Position numbers and translations under genes: made by a program. A stretch of DNA of 64,000 bases from Streptomyces sp. NBC_00178. GTDB lineage: Bacteria > Actinomycetota > Actinomycetes > Streptomycetales > Streptomycetaceae. This document shows positions 9,222 to 17,498 of this stretch, in pieces. A model generated the notes under the pieces. That model was given only the letters and a program-made list of their open reading frames with translations. It did no database searches and was not told the DNA's origin. The stretch covers positions 6,229,501-6,293,500 of the forward strand of contig NZ_CP108143.1 in NCBI RefSeq assembly GCF_036206005.1, read 5' to 3'. Position 1 is the stretch's first letter; every line of letters starts with the position of its first letter.

Positions 9222-10069
9222 TGCGCATCTTCGACCCCCACATCCACATGACCTCCCGCACCACGGACGACTACCAGGCGATGTACGACGCCGGGGTCCG
9301 GGCGCTCGTGGAACCCTCCTTCTGGCTCGGCCAGCCCCGTACCTCGCCCGCCAGCTTCTTCGACTACTTCGACGCCCTCCTGGGCTGGGAGCCGTTCCGC
9401 GCCTCGCAGTACGGCATAGCCCACCACTGCACGCTCGCCCTGAACCCGAAGGAGGCGAACGACCCGCGCTGCACCCCCGTCCTGGACGCGCTGCCCCGGT
9501 ATCTCGTCAAGGACTCCGTCGTCGCCGTCGGCGAGATCGGCTACGACTCGATGACACCCGCCGAGGACACGGCCCTCGCCACCCAGCTCCAGCTCGCCTC
9601 CGAGCACGGCCTGCCCGCGCTCGTGCACACCCCGCACCGCGACAAGCTCGCCGGGCTGCACCGGACCATCGACGTCGTCCGGGCGTCGGACCTCGCCCCG
9701 GAGTTCGTCCTGCTCGACCACCTCAACGAGACGACCGTCGAGGACGCCCTGGACAGCGGCTGCTGGGCCGGTTTCTCCATCTATCCCGACACCAAGATGG
9801 ACGAGGACCGGATGGTCTCGGTCCTGCGCAACCACGGCAGCGACAGGATCCTCGTCAACTCGGCCGCGGACTGGGGAAAGAGCGACCCGCTGAAGACGCG
9901 CAAGGTCGCCGACGCCATGCTGAAGGCCGGGTTCGACGAGGACGAGGTCGACAGGGTGCTCTGGCGCAACCCCGTCGCCTTCTACGGCCAGAGCGGCAGA
10001 CTCCAGCTCGACGCCGTCGCTCCCGCACCTCTCCACGAAGGAAACTCCATCCTCCGCGGCGGGGAGTGA
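9221..10069 (+). CDS. eboB: TatD-family metal-dependent hydrolase, EboB-like
   Basis: A 282-residue amidohydrolase-superfamily barrel. The metal site is visible: FDPHIHMTS gives the HxH pair at the first strand, VAVGEIGYDS the bridging acidic residue, LVHTPHRDK and LLDHLNE two further histidines, and NSAADWGKSD the final aspartate. TatD enzymes act on phosphoesters of nucleic acids or other small substrates. In ebo operons this member is called EboB and its substrate is unknown. GGAGG lies 7 bases before the ATG at 9221. Only 3 bases separate its stop from the next ATG. The protein lacks a signal peptide and should be cytoplasmic. Confidence 0.85.
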   Translation: MRIFDPHIHMTSRTTDDYQAMYDAGVRALVEPSFWLGQPRTSPASFFDYFDALLGWEPFRASQYGIAHHCTLALNPKEANDPRCTPVLDALPRYLVKDSVVAVGEIGYDSMTPAEDTALATQLQLASEHGLPALVHTPHRDKLAGLHRTIDVVRASDLAPEFVLLDHLNETTVEDALDSGCWAGFSIYPDTKMDEDRMVSVLRNHGSDRILVNSAADWGKSDPLKTRKVADAMLKAGFDEDEVDRVLWRNPVAFYGQSGRLQLDAVAPAPLHEGNSILRGGE

Positions 10070-10072
10070 GCC

Positions 10073-11248
10073 ATGCGCTTCCGCCACCCCGACGGCTCCG
10101 TCGTCCACCTCGCCTACTGCACGAACGTCCATCCCGCCGAAACCCTCGAAGGAGTGCGCGCCCAGCTGCGCGACCACTGCGAACCCGTACGGAAACGGCT
10201 CGGACGCGACCGCATCGGCATCGGGCTCTGGCTCGCCAGGGACGCCGCGCGCGCCCTGATCAACGACCCCGCCGCTCTCCGCTCGCTGCGCGCGGAGCTC
10301 GACCGGCGCGGCCTGGAAGTGGTCACCCTCAACGGCTTCCCCTACGAGGGCTTCGGCGCCCAGGAAGTCAAGTACCGGGTCTACAGCCCGGACTGGACCG
10401 ACCCCGAACGCCTCGCGCACACCACGGACCTGGCGCGGCTGCTCGCCGCCCTGCTCCCCGACGACGTCACCGACGGGACCATCTCGACCCTCCCGATCGC
10501 CTGGCGCACCCCCTTCGACGACGACCCGACGGCCGCGGCAACCGCCCGGAAGGCGCTCACCGTGCTCGCACAGCGGCTCGACGCGCTCGCCGAGCTGACC
10601 GGCAAGTCCATCGGGATCGGCCTCGAACCCGAACCGGGCTGCACGGTGGAGACCACCGCCGACGCCATCGCGCCCCTGACCGCCGTGAGGCACGAACGCG
10701 TCGGCATCTGCATCGACACCTGCCACCTCGCGACCTCCTTCGAGGACCCGGACACCGCGCTCGACGCCCTCGGGGCGGCCGGCATCCGCGTGGTCAAGGC
10801 GCAGCTCTCCGCCGCGCTGCACGCGGAGCACCCGCACCTTCCCGAGGTCCGAGCCGCTCTGGGCGCCTTCGCCGAACCCCGCTTCCTGCACCAGACCCGC
10901 GCATCGACCGCCGCCGGGCTCCGGGGCACCGACGACCTGGAGGAGGCGGTCTCCGGCGGGGCGCTCCCCGACGGCACGCCCTGGCGCTCGCACTTCCACG
11001 TCCCCCTGCACGCACCCCCCGCGCCGCCGCTCACGTCCACCCTGCCCGTGCTGCAGTCCGTCCTGACCCGGCTCGTCGGCGGGGCGGTGCCCCTCACCCG
11101 GCACCTCGAGGTCGAGACGTACACCTGGCAGGCGCTCCCCGCCGAGCAGCGGCCGCGCACCCGCACCCAGCTGGCCGACGGCATCGCCGCCGAACTGACC
11201 CTCGCCCGCGACCTCCTCGTCGACCTCGGGCTGAAGGAGCTCCCATGA
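10073..11248 (+). CDS. eboE: metabolite traffic protein EboE, TIM-barrel fold
   Basis: A 391-residue TIM-barrel protein longer than ordinary sugar isomerases. It starts with the EboE-type opening VHLAYCTNVHPAETLEGV. Later features include GLEVVTLNGFPYEGFG, STLPIAWRTPF, IGLEPEPGC (metal-ligand Glu), GICIDTCHLATSFEDP (Asp/His), VVKAQLSAALH, and RSHFHVPLH. The long C-terminal part from about residue 320 contains HLEVETYTWQALP. The family name comes from ebo operons, where it is needed for moving the scytonemin monomer to the periplasm in cyanobacteria. The catalysed reaction is unknown. The ATG at 10073 follows GGGGAG within 6 bases, and the downstream ATG overlaps its stop. Confidence 0.88.
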   Translation: MRFRHPDGSVVHLAYCTNVHPAETLEGVRAQLRDHCEPVRKRLGRDRIGIGLWLARDAARALINDPAALRSLRAELDRRGLEVVTLNGFPYEGFGAQEVKYRVYSPDWTDPERLAHTTDLARLLAALLPDDVTDGTISTLPIAWRTPFDDDPTAAATARKALTVLAQRLDALAELTGKSIGIGLEPEPGCTVETTADAIAPLTAVRHERVGICIDTCHLATSFEDPDTALDALGAAGIRVVKAQLSAALHAEHPHLPEVRAALGAFAEPRFLHQTRASTAAGLRGTDDLEEAVSGGALPDGTPWRSHFHVPLHAPPAPPLTSTLPVLQSVLTRLVGGAVPLTRHLEVETYTWQALPAEQRPRTRTQLADGIAAELTLARDLLVDLGLKELP

Positions 11249-12636
11249 CCGCACCACAGACCGGTACGCGCCCCACCCCGCTGCTCGTCCTCGACGTCGT
11301 CGGCCTCACCCCCCAGCTCCTCGCGCACATGCCGAACCTGCGGGCGATGGCCGGGTCCAAGGCACCCCTGTCCACCGTGCTGCCGGCCGTCACCTGCGCC
11401 GCCCAGTCCACCTTCCTCACGGGCACGACACCCTCCGAGCACGGCATCGTCGCCAACGGCTGGTACTTCCGGGAACTCGGCGACGTCCTCCTGTGGCGGC
11501 AGCACAACGGGCTCGTCCAGGGCGACAAGCTCTGGGACGCTGCCCGGCGCGCGTACCCCGGGTACACCGTCGCCAACATCTGCTGGTGGTACGCGATGGG
11601 CGCCGACACCGACTGGACCGTCACACCCCGGCCCGTGTACTACGCCGACGGCCGCAAAGAGCCCGACTGCTACACCAGGCCCCCGGCGCTGCACGACGAA
11701 CTGACCGAGAAGCTGGGCACCTTCCCGCTCTTCCACTTCTGGGGCCCCGGCGCCGACCTCGTCTCCTCGCAGTGGATCATCGACGCCACCCGTCACATCC
11801 TCGCCACCCGCACCCCCGACCTGGCCCTCTGCTACCTCCCGCACCTCGACTACGACCTCCAGCGCTACGGCCCCGACGACCCGCGCTCCCACCGTGCGGC
11901 GGCCGACCTCGACCGTGCCGTGGCACCCCTGCTCGACGACGCCAGGGCCCAGGGCCGCACCGTCGTCGCGCTCTCCGAGTACGGCATCACCAGGGTCGAC
12001 CGCCCCGTGGACATCAACCGGGCACTGCGCAGGGCCGGCCTGCTGGAGGTGCACACCCAGGACGGCATGGAGTACCTCGACCCGATGACCTCGCGGGCCT
12101 TCGCCGTCGCCGACCACCAGCTCGCCCACGTCTACGTGCGCAGTCCGGAGGACCTCGAAGCGACGAAGGCGGCCCTCGCGGACCTGCCCGGTATCGCCGA
12201 ACTCCTCGACGACGAGGGCAAGAAGGCGAACCACCTGGACCACCCCCGCTCCGGCGAGCTGGTGGCCGTCGCGGAGAAGGACTCCTGGTTCACTTACTAC
12301 TACTGGCTCGACGACGCGCGCGCGCCCGACTTCGCGCAGCTCGTCGAGATCCACCGCAAACCGGGCTACGACCCCGTGGAACTCTTCATGGACCCCCAGG
12401 ACCCCTACGTCCGGGTCAAGGCCGTCTCGGCGGTGGCCCGCAAGAAGCTCGGCATGCGCTACCGCATGGCGGTCGTCCCCCTCGACCCCTCACCTATTCG
12501 CGGCAGCCACGGCCGCCTCCCCGCGAGCGACGACGAAGGTCCGCTCATCCTCTGCTCCACCCCCCAAGCCTTCGACGGCCGAGTCCAGGCCACCGAAGTG
12601 AAGTCCCTGCTCCTCCAGCTTGCCGGACTGCACTGA
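11245..12636 (+). CDS. eboF: alkaline-phosphatase-superfamily phosphodiesterase/pyrophosphatase, EboF-like
   Basis: A 463-residue protein of the type I phosphodiesterase/nucleotide pyrophosphatase family. LLVLDVVGLTP supplies the first metal-binding Asp. VLPAVTCAAQSTFLTG carries the nucleophilic Thr/Ser region, followed by PSEHGIVANGW. PHLDYDLQRYGP gives the Asp/His pair, and SEYG stands where most relatives have S/A-D-H-G, so one usual metal-ligand pair is altered. SPIRGSHG supplies a late histidine. No signal peptide is visible. The start overlaps the eboE stop (ATGA) and is preceded by AAGGAG. In a prenyl-cyclitol pathway it could release phosphate or cleave a phosphodiester. The family call is strong, the role is inferred from operon membership. 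Confidence 0.85.
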   Translation: MTAPQTGTRPTPLLVLDVVGLTPQLLAHMPNLRAMAGSKAPLSTVLPAVTCAAQSTFLTGTTPSEHGIVANGWYFRELGDVLLWRQHNGLVQGDKLWDAARRAYPGYTVANICWWYAMGADTDWTVTPRPVYYADGRKEPDCYTRPPALHDELTEKLGTFPLFHFWGPGADLVSSQWIIDATRHILATRTPDLALCYLPHLDYDLQRYGPDDPRSHRAAADLDRAVAPLLDDARAQGRTVVALSEYGITRVDRPVDINRALRRAGLLEVHTQDGMEYLDPMTSRAFAVADHQLAHVYVRSPEDLEATKAALADLPGIAELLDDEGKKANHLDHPRSGELVAVAEKDSWFTYYYWLDDARAPDFAQLVEIHRKPGYDPVELFMDPQDPYVRVKAVSAVARKKLGMRYRMAVVPLDPSPIRGSHGRLPASDDEGPLILCSTPQAFDGRVQATEVKSLLLQLAGLH

Positions 12637-12676
12637 CAATCCGCCCGCCCGCACATCCACAGGGAGACACGTGATC

Positions 12677-13750
12677 ATGAGCCGCACCCCGAAGGACCCG
12701 GAACTCGCGAGCAGACTCAGCCGCCGCAACGTCCTGGGCGTCGCCGCAGGGACCGCCGCCGCCACACTCATCGGCGGCGCCGCGCAGGCGGCGACCCCGC
12801 AGAGCGCGCAGGGCAAGGGCCCCGGACACGGACATGGCCACGGGCACGGCAAGGGCCGGCCCGTCCTGCCCCCCGGCCGCCTCGGCATCCAGCTGTACAG
12901 CCTGCGGGACAAGGTCTCCACCCTCGGCTTCGCGCCCGTCTTCGCCGAACTCGAGGAGTACGGCTACGACGAGATCGAGTTCGCCGGTTACACCCAGGGA
13001 TCTGCCGGGGCCATCACCCTCGCCCAGCTCAAGAGGCTGGCCAAGGACCACGGGCTGAACCCCATCGGAAGCCACGTCGGCTACTCCGACGACAACAACC
13101 CCGGCGCCTACACCTTCGCCCAGAACCTCACCAAGGTCCTCGACGATGCCGAAGCCCTGGGCCTGAAGCACATCGGCACCGCCTCGGGACCCTTCCGCTA
13201 CGGCTCCACCGTCGACGGATGGAAGCGCGCCGCCGAGGACTTCAACACCTACGGCGCCGCCGCCCGCAAGCGCGGCATGAAGTTCTACCAGCACAACCAC
13301 GCGGAGGAGTTCTCCTTCGCCACCGACAAGCCGAACGTACGGCTCTACGACGTCCTGCTCGCCGAGACCGACCCCGACCTCGTCTACCTGGAGATGGACA
13401 TCTACTGGGCCTTCTGCGCCCAGTTCCGCTTCGGCAAGCGCGTGGACGGCACACCGGCGCCCTTCAACCCCATCGACTACGTACTCAAGCAGCCCGACCG
13501 CTACCCCCTGTTCCACGTCAAGGACGGCACCCGCAACGACGCCGCCCGCGACGGCTACGACATGACCGACGTCGGTGACGGCGACATCGACTACAAGAAC
13601 TTCCTGAGCCGGGTCACCGCGCGCACGCACCGCGGCCGGACCTACCACCACTGGCAGACCGAGCACGACAACCCGGTCGAGTCCTTCGCCTTCGCCCGCA
13701 AGTCCAGTGAGCACCTGCACTCGCTGCGCGAGAGCCGCTGCGGCGACTGA
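12677..13750 (+). CDS. Tat-exported sugar isomerase/epimerase-like TIM-barrel protein
   Basis: A 357-residue protein with a twin-arginine signal (LSRRNVLGVAAG, then a hydrophobic stretch ending AAQA). A Gly/His-rich linker of alternating GHGH follows near residue 50, and could hold metal ions. The mature part is a xylose-isomerase-like barrel: RLGIQLYSLRD, YGYDEIEFAGYTQG, IGSHVGYSDD, FYQHNHAEEFSF, YLEMDIYWAF, PLFHVKDGTRND and WQTEHDNPVE contain the metal-ligand acids and histidines. ATG at 12677 is chosen (GGGAG 10 bases upstream); a GTG at 12671 in the same frame is possible. It follows eboF by 40 bases and ends just before a strong terminator, so it is the last gene of the operon. Export suggests part of the pathway acts outside the membrane. 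Confidence 0.85.
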   Translation: MSRTPKDPELASRLSRRNVLGVAAGTAAATLIGGAAQAATPQSAQGKGPGHGHGHGHGKGRPVLPPGRLGIQLYSLRDKVSTLGFAPVFAELEEYGYDEIEFAGYTQGSAGAITLAQLKRLAKDHGLNPIGSHVGYSDDNNPGAYTFAQNLTKVLDDAEALGLKHIGTASGPFRYGSTVDGWKRAAEDFNTYGAAARKRGMKFYQHNHAEEFSFATDKPNVRLYDVLLAETDPDLVYLEMDIYWAFCAQFRFGKRVDGTPAPFNPIDYVLKQPDRYPLFHVKDGTRNDAARDGYDMTDVGDGDIDYKNFLSRVTARTHRGRTYHHWQTEHDNPVESFAFARKSSEHLHSLRESRCGD

Positions 13751-13760
13751 CATCCGAGAG

Positions 13761-13809
13761 CACATACGTGTGGGGCCCGGTTCCTGGAACCGGGCCCCAC
13801 ACGTATGTG
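13761..13809. terminator. bidirectional terminator, perfect 24-base arms
   Basis: Arms 13761-13784 and 13786-13809 are exact reverse complements with a single base between them. It sits 10 bases after the Tat-exported isomerase and 15 bases past the stop of the convergent transporter gene, so it should stop transcription from both sides. Confidence 0.88.
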
Positions 13810-13824
13810 CCGTCGGTGTGCCGA

Positions 13825-15216
13825 TCAGTCCGTCTCCCGGCTCACCGGGGCCGGAGCCGGGGCCTTCAGCAGGTTGCCCTTGCGGTCGCGGCCGGGTGCC
13901 GCGAGGAACAGGGCGAGGAATCCCGCGAAGAACGAGATGCTGCCGGCCAGGATGAAGGCGCCGTTGAGCCCCCAGGCGTCGACGACCATGAAGCCCATGC
14001 CCGCCCCGAGTCCGGAGACGAGCTTGGAGCTGTAGACCATGCCGTAGTTCGTGGCGTTGTTGTTCTCACCGAAGTAGTCCGCGGTCATCGCGGCGAACAT
14101 CGGGAAGATGGCGCCACCGCCGAAGCCGGAGATCGCGGAGAAGAGCAGGAACAGCGGGAGGCTCCCCATGTCCGCCGACCAGATGATGCCGAACTGGGCG
14201 AGCCCCAGGATGACGCAGACGTAGAGCAGGCACTTCTTGCGGCCGTAGAGGTCGGAGAGCCAGCCGATGACCCCGCGCCCGGTGCCGTTGACGATCGCCT
14301 TGAGCGACATGGCGGTGGCGACGATACCGGCGGCGAAGCCGGCGTCCTGACCGATGTCGACCTGGAAGGCGATGCCGAAGATGTTCACACCTGACGTACA
14401 GGCGAGACATACCCACATCAGTGCCACTCGACCGGTTCTCCACGCCTCGCCCGGAGAGTACTGCTTGATGGCCGGCGGGTTCTTCTCCAGCGAACGCCTG
14501 GCCCGCGGGTCCTCCGGCGGGTTGAGCGGGTCGATCTCCGCGGGCCACCAGTTCTTGGGCGGGTCCCGGAAGAAGAAGCCCGCGCAGGCCACCATCACCG
14601 CGAGGAAGACGCCGACCGAGACCAGGACCCACCGGAAGTTGCTGATGTCCATGAAGCCCGTGAAGAGGAACACGAACGGCACGGAACCGTAGGCGAACCC
14701 CCCGTTGACGAAACCCGTCTTACCGCCCCTGCGCTCCGGGTACCACTTGCCGACCATGTTGACGCAGGTGGCGTACACCATGCCCGCGCCCATGCCGGAG
14801 AAGACGCTGAAGCCGATGTAGGCGAAGATCACGTGCGGCGCGTACGCCAGGGACAGGTAACCGAGGAGGGTGCCGGCGGCACCGAGCATCATCGCCCAGC
14901 GGGCCGGCAGCCTGCCGGTCTCCCGCAGCCTGCCCGCGGGCATCGCGACCGCGGCCTGGAAGAACACCCAGACCGTCATCATCCAGTAGATGTGACCGCT
15001 GTTCCAGTTGTGCGCGTGGTGCAGTGTGTCCTCCGCCGACGCGAAGGCGTACTCGGCCGAGCTGATGCCCATCATGCCGACCCACGGCAGGATGACCATC
15101 CACTTGCGCTTGCGGCCCAGGATGTCGATGTCGCTCTCGCCGAGCCGGTAGGTACGGCCGTTGGCGTCCGTCACCTCCCTGAAGGGGACGGATGTGGAGA
15201 GGTTTGCAGTCGTCAT
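13825..15216 (-). CDS. oxlT: MFS transporter of the oxalate/formate antiporter (OFA) family
   Basis: A 463-residue membrane protein with about 12 hydrophobic segments. Features fit the OFA/OxlT branch of the major facilitator superfamily: an initial LPWVGMMGISSAEYAF helix, a GMGAGMVYATCVNMVGKWYP segment, the central loop motif PPKNWWPAE-x-DP, and GWLSDLYGRKK in the second half. OxlT exchanges oxalate for formate. The ATG at 15216 is chosen (MTTANLS; AAGGGG about 10 bases upstream); the frame is open further to 15273 without a ribosome site. It is the last gene of a minus-strand run with CoA-ligase, formyl-CoA transferase and decarboxylase genes, which supports oxalate as substrate. Transport direction and exact substrate are inferred. 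Confidence 0.82.
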   Translation of the reverse strand: MTTANLSTSVPFREVTDANGRTYRLGESDIDILGRKRKWMVILPWVGMMGISSAEYAFASAEDTLHHAHNWNSGHIYWMMTVWVFFQAAVAMPAGRLRETGRLPARWAMMLGAAGTLLGYLSLAYAPHVIFAYIGFSVFSGMGAGMVYATCVNMVGKWYPERRGGKTGFVNGGFAYGSVPFVFLFTGFMDISNFRWVLVSVGVFLAVMVACAGFFFRDPPKNWWPAEIDPLNPPEDPRARRSLEKNPPAIKQYSPGEAWRTGRVALMWVCLACTSGVNIFGIAFQVDIGQDAGFAAGIVATAMSLKAIVNGTGRGVIGWLSDLYGRKKCLLYVCVILGLAQFGIIWSADMGSLPLFLLFSAISGFGGGAIFPMFAAMTADYFGENNNATNYGMVYSSKLVSGLGAGMGFMVVDAWGLNGAFILAGSISFFAGFLALFLAAPGRDRKGNLLKAPAPAPVSRETD

Positions 15217-15339
15217 GTCGATCGAACCCCTTGCGTGGAAGAAGTCTGGCCAGCGCCCCCTGCCCGTTCTCACTTCGCGCCGGGGTCCGCAGCCGAGCGG
15301 TATGCCGCGGACCCCGTGGTTCGAGCCGTCGTCATCAGG

Positions 15340-17496
15340 TCATCGGCCACCACCCAGGAGACCGGCGGCCCTGGCCCACCTGTACTTCGCGCCGAGCACG
15401 GCGACGGGCCGCTCCGTGGTGTACGGATAGGCGACGACACCCCGCTCGAACAGGTAGGCGCACGCCTCCTCGACCTCGATGTCGCCCGCCAGCGACGCGA
15501 CCACGGGCTTCTCGATGCCCCGGGCGCGGAACTCCTCCACCACCCGGGCCGTCAGCTCGGCGAAGACCATCGGCGGAGTGACGATCGTGTGCCAGTAACC
15601 GAGGACCAGGGCGTGGATCCGCGGATCCTCCATCCCCAGCCGGATCGTCGCCTCGTACGTCGACGGCGGCTCACCGCCGGTGATGTCGATCGGGTTGCCG
15701 GCCGCGCCGAACGGCGGGATGAACGCCTTGAACGCCGTGTCGAGATCCGGCGGGATCTCCATCAGCGACAGCCCGTTGTCGACGATCGCGTCCGACAGGA
15801 GCACCCCCGAACCCCCGGCCCCCGTGATGATCACGACGTTGTCGCCCTTGGGAGCCGGCAGTACGGGCAGGGCCCGCGCGTACTCCAGCATGTCGTTCAG
15901 GCCCGGCGCCCGGATCACCCCCGCCTGCCGCAGGATGTCGTCGTACACCGCGTCGTCCCCGGCCAGCGCCCCGGTGTGCGACCCCGCCGCCTTCGCACCT
16001 GCGCTCGTCCGCCCCGCCTTGAGGACCACCACCGGCTTCTTCGGCACGGTCGCCCGGGCGGCCTCCACGAAGGCCCGGCCGTCCTTGAGGTCCTCCAGGT
16101 GCATCGCGATGCACTCCGTGTTCGGGTCCTCGCCGAACCAGGTCAGCAGGTCGTCCTCGTCGATGTCCGACTTGTTGCCGAGCCCGACGATCGCCGAGAC
16201 ACCCGTCTTCGTCGACCGCGCGAAACCCAGGATGGCCATGCCGATGCCGCCCGACTGCGAGGTCAGCGCCACCGAACCCTTGACGTCGTACGGCGTGCAG
16301 AAGGTGGCGCAGAGGTCCTGCCACGTCGAGTAGTAGCCGTAGATGTTCGGCCCCAGCAGCCGGATTCCGTGCTGCTCGGCGATCGCCACGATCTCGTCCT
16401 GGAGGTCATGCTCACCCGTCTCGGCGAAGCCGGACGGAATCAGCACGGCGTTGGGGATGCCTTTGCGGCCCACCTCCTGGAGCGCCGATGCAACGAACTT
16501 GGCGGGGATCGCGAAGACCGCCACATCCACCTCACCGGGAACGTCGGTGACACTCTTGTACGCCTTGCGGCCCAGAATGTCATCGGCCTTGGGGTTCACC
16601 GGATGGATCTCGCCCGCGAAGCCCCCGTCGATGAGGTTCCGCATCACCGAATTGCCTATCTTGCCCTGCTCGTTCGAGGCGCCGATGACCGCGACGGAAC
16701 GCGGCTGCATCAGCTTGCGCATCGAGACGAGGATCTCCTCCCGGCTGTACCGGCGCCTCGCCTTCACCTCTTCGGTGGTCAGCAGGATCCGGATGTCGGC
16801 GGCGACGGCGCCGTCCGGGGAGGCGATGACCGGATTGAGGTCCACCTCCGCGATCTCGGGGAAGTCCGTGACCAGCAGGGAGACCCGCCGGATCTGCTCG
16901 GCCAGCGCCCACCGGTCCACGGCCGGCGCCCCGCGCACCCCCTTGAGGATCTCCGCGGCGCCGATCGAGTCGAGCATGGACTGCGCCTCGTCCGCGGTCA
17001 CCGGCGCCAGCCGGAAGGTGATGTCCTTGAGCACCTCCACCAGGACACCGCCGAGTCCGAACGCGACCACCTTGCCGAAGGTCGGATCGGTGACCGCACC
17101 GACGATGACCTCCTGTCCGGGCGGCACCAGCTGCTGCACCTGCACGCCGTCGATCCGGGCATCGGCCGAGTAGGCCCGCGCGTTCTTCACGATCCGGCAG
17201 AAGGCCTCGCGCACCTCCTGCGCACCCGACACCCCCACCACGACGCCGCCCGCATCCGTCTTGTGAAGGATGTCGGGGGAGACGATCTTGAGGACGACGG
17301 CGCCGCCGAGGCGGTCGGCGAGGGCCACCGCCTCGTCGACGTCGGTGGCCAGGCCCTCGCCCGGCACCGTGATCCCGTACGCGTCGGCGACGATCTTCCC
17401 CTCCGGGGCCGTGAGCGCGCTGCGCCCCTCGCCCCGGACGCGGTCGAGCAGTGCCCTGACGCGTTCCCGCTCCTGTGTCTCGACTGTTCCGGCCAT
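15340..17496 (-). CDS. NDP-forming acyl-CoA ligase (acetate-CoA ligase family), single chain
   Basis: A 718-residue fusion of the two halves of a succinyl-CoA-synthetase-like ligase. Residues 1-245 form an ATP-grasp domain (VVLKIVSPDILHKTDAGGVVVG, AEVDLNPVIASPDGAVAADI). Residues about 275-370 form a CoA-binding Rossmann domain (SVAVIGASNEQGKIGNSVM). The C-terminal ligase domain includes TSQSGGIGMA and the phospho-histidine segment SHTGALAGDDAVYDD. The order is beta-then-alpha, opposite to the alpha-beta order of many archaeal and Pat-type enzymes. The ATG at 17496 lies 2 bases after the stop of the formyl-CoA-transferase gene, so they are one operon. It may prime the oxalate cycle by making an acyl-CoA (formyl-, oxalyl- or succinyl-CoA). 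The acid used is not predictable from sequence. Confidence 0.85.
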   Translation of the reverse strand: MAGTVETQERERVRALLDRVRGEGRSALTAPEGKIVADAYGITVPGEGLATDVDEAVALADRLGGAVVLKIVSPDILHKTDAGGVVVGVSGAQEVREAFCRIVKNARAYSADARIDGVQVQQLVPPGQEVIVGAVTDPTFGKVVAFGLGGVLVEVLKDITFRLAPVTADEAQSMLDSIGAAEILKGVRGAPAVDRWALAEQIRRVSLLVTDFPEIAEVDLNPVIASPDGAVAADIRILLTTEEVKARRRYSREEILVSMRKLMQPRSVAVIGASNEQGKIGNSVMRNLIDGGFAGEIHPVNPKADDILGRKAYKSVTDVPGEVDVAVFAIPAKFVASALQEVGRKGIPNAVLIPSGFAETGEHDLQDEIVAIAEQHGIRLLGPNIYGYYSTWQDLCATFCTPYDVKGSVALTSQSGGIGMAILGFARSTKTGVSAIVGLGNKSDIDEDDLLTWFGEDPNTECIAMHLEDLKDGRAFVEAARATVPKKPVVVLKAGRTSAGAKAAGSHTGALAGDDAVYDDILRQAGVIRAPGLNDMLEYARALPVLPAPKGDNVVIITGAGGSGVLLSDAIVDNGLSLMEIPPDLDTAFKAFIPPFGAAGNPIDITGGEPPSTYEATIRLGMEDPRIHALVLGYWHTIVTPPMVFAELTARVVEEFRARGIEKPVVASLAGDIEVEEACAYLFERGVVAYPYTTERPVAVLGAKYRWARAAGLLGGGR

Positions 17497-17498
17497 GC

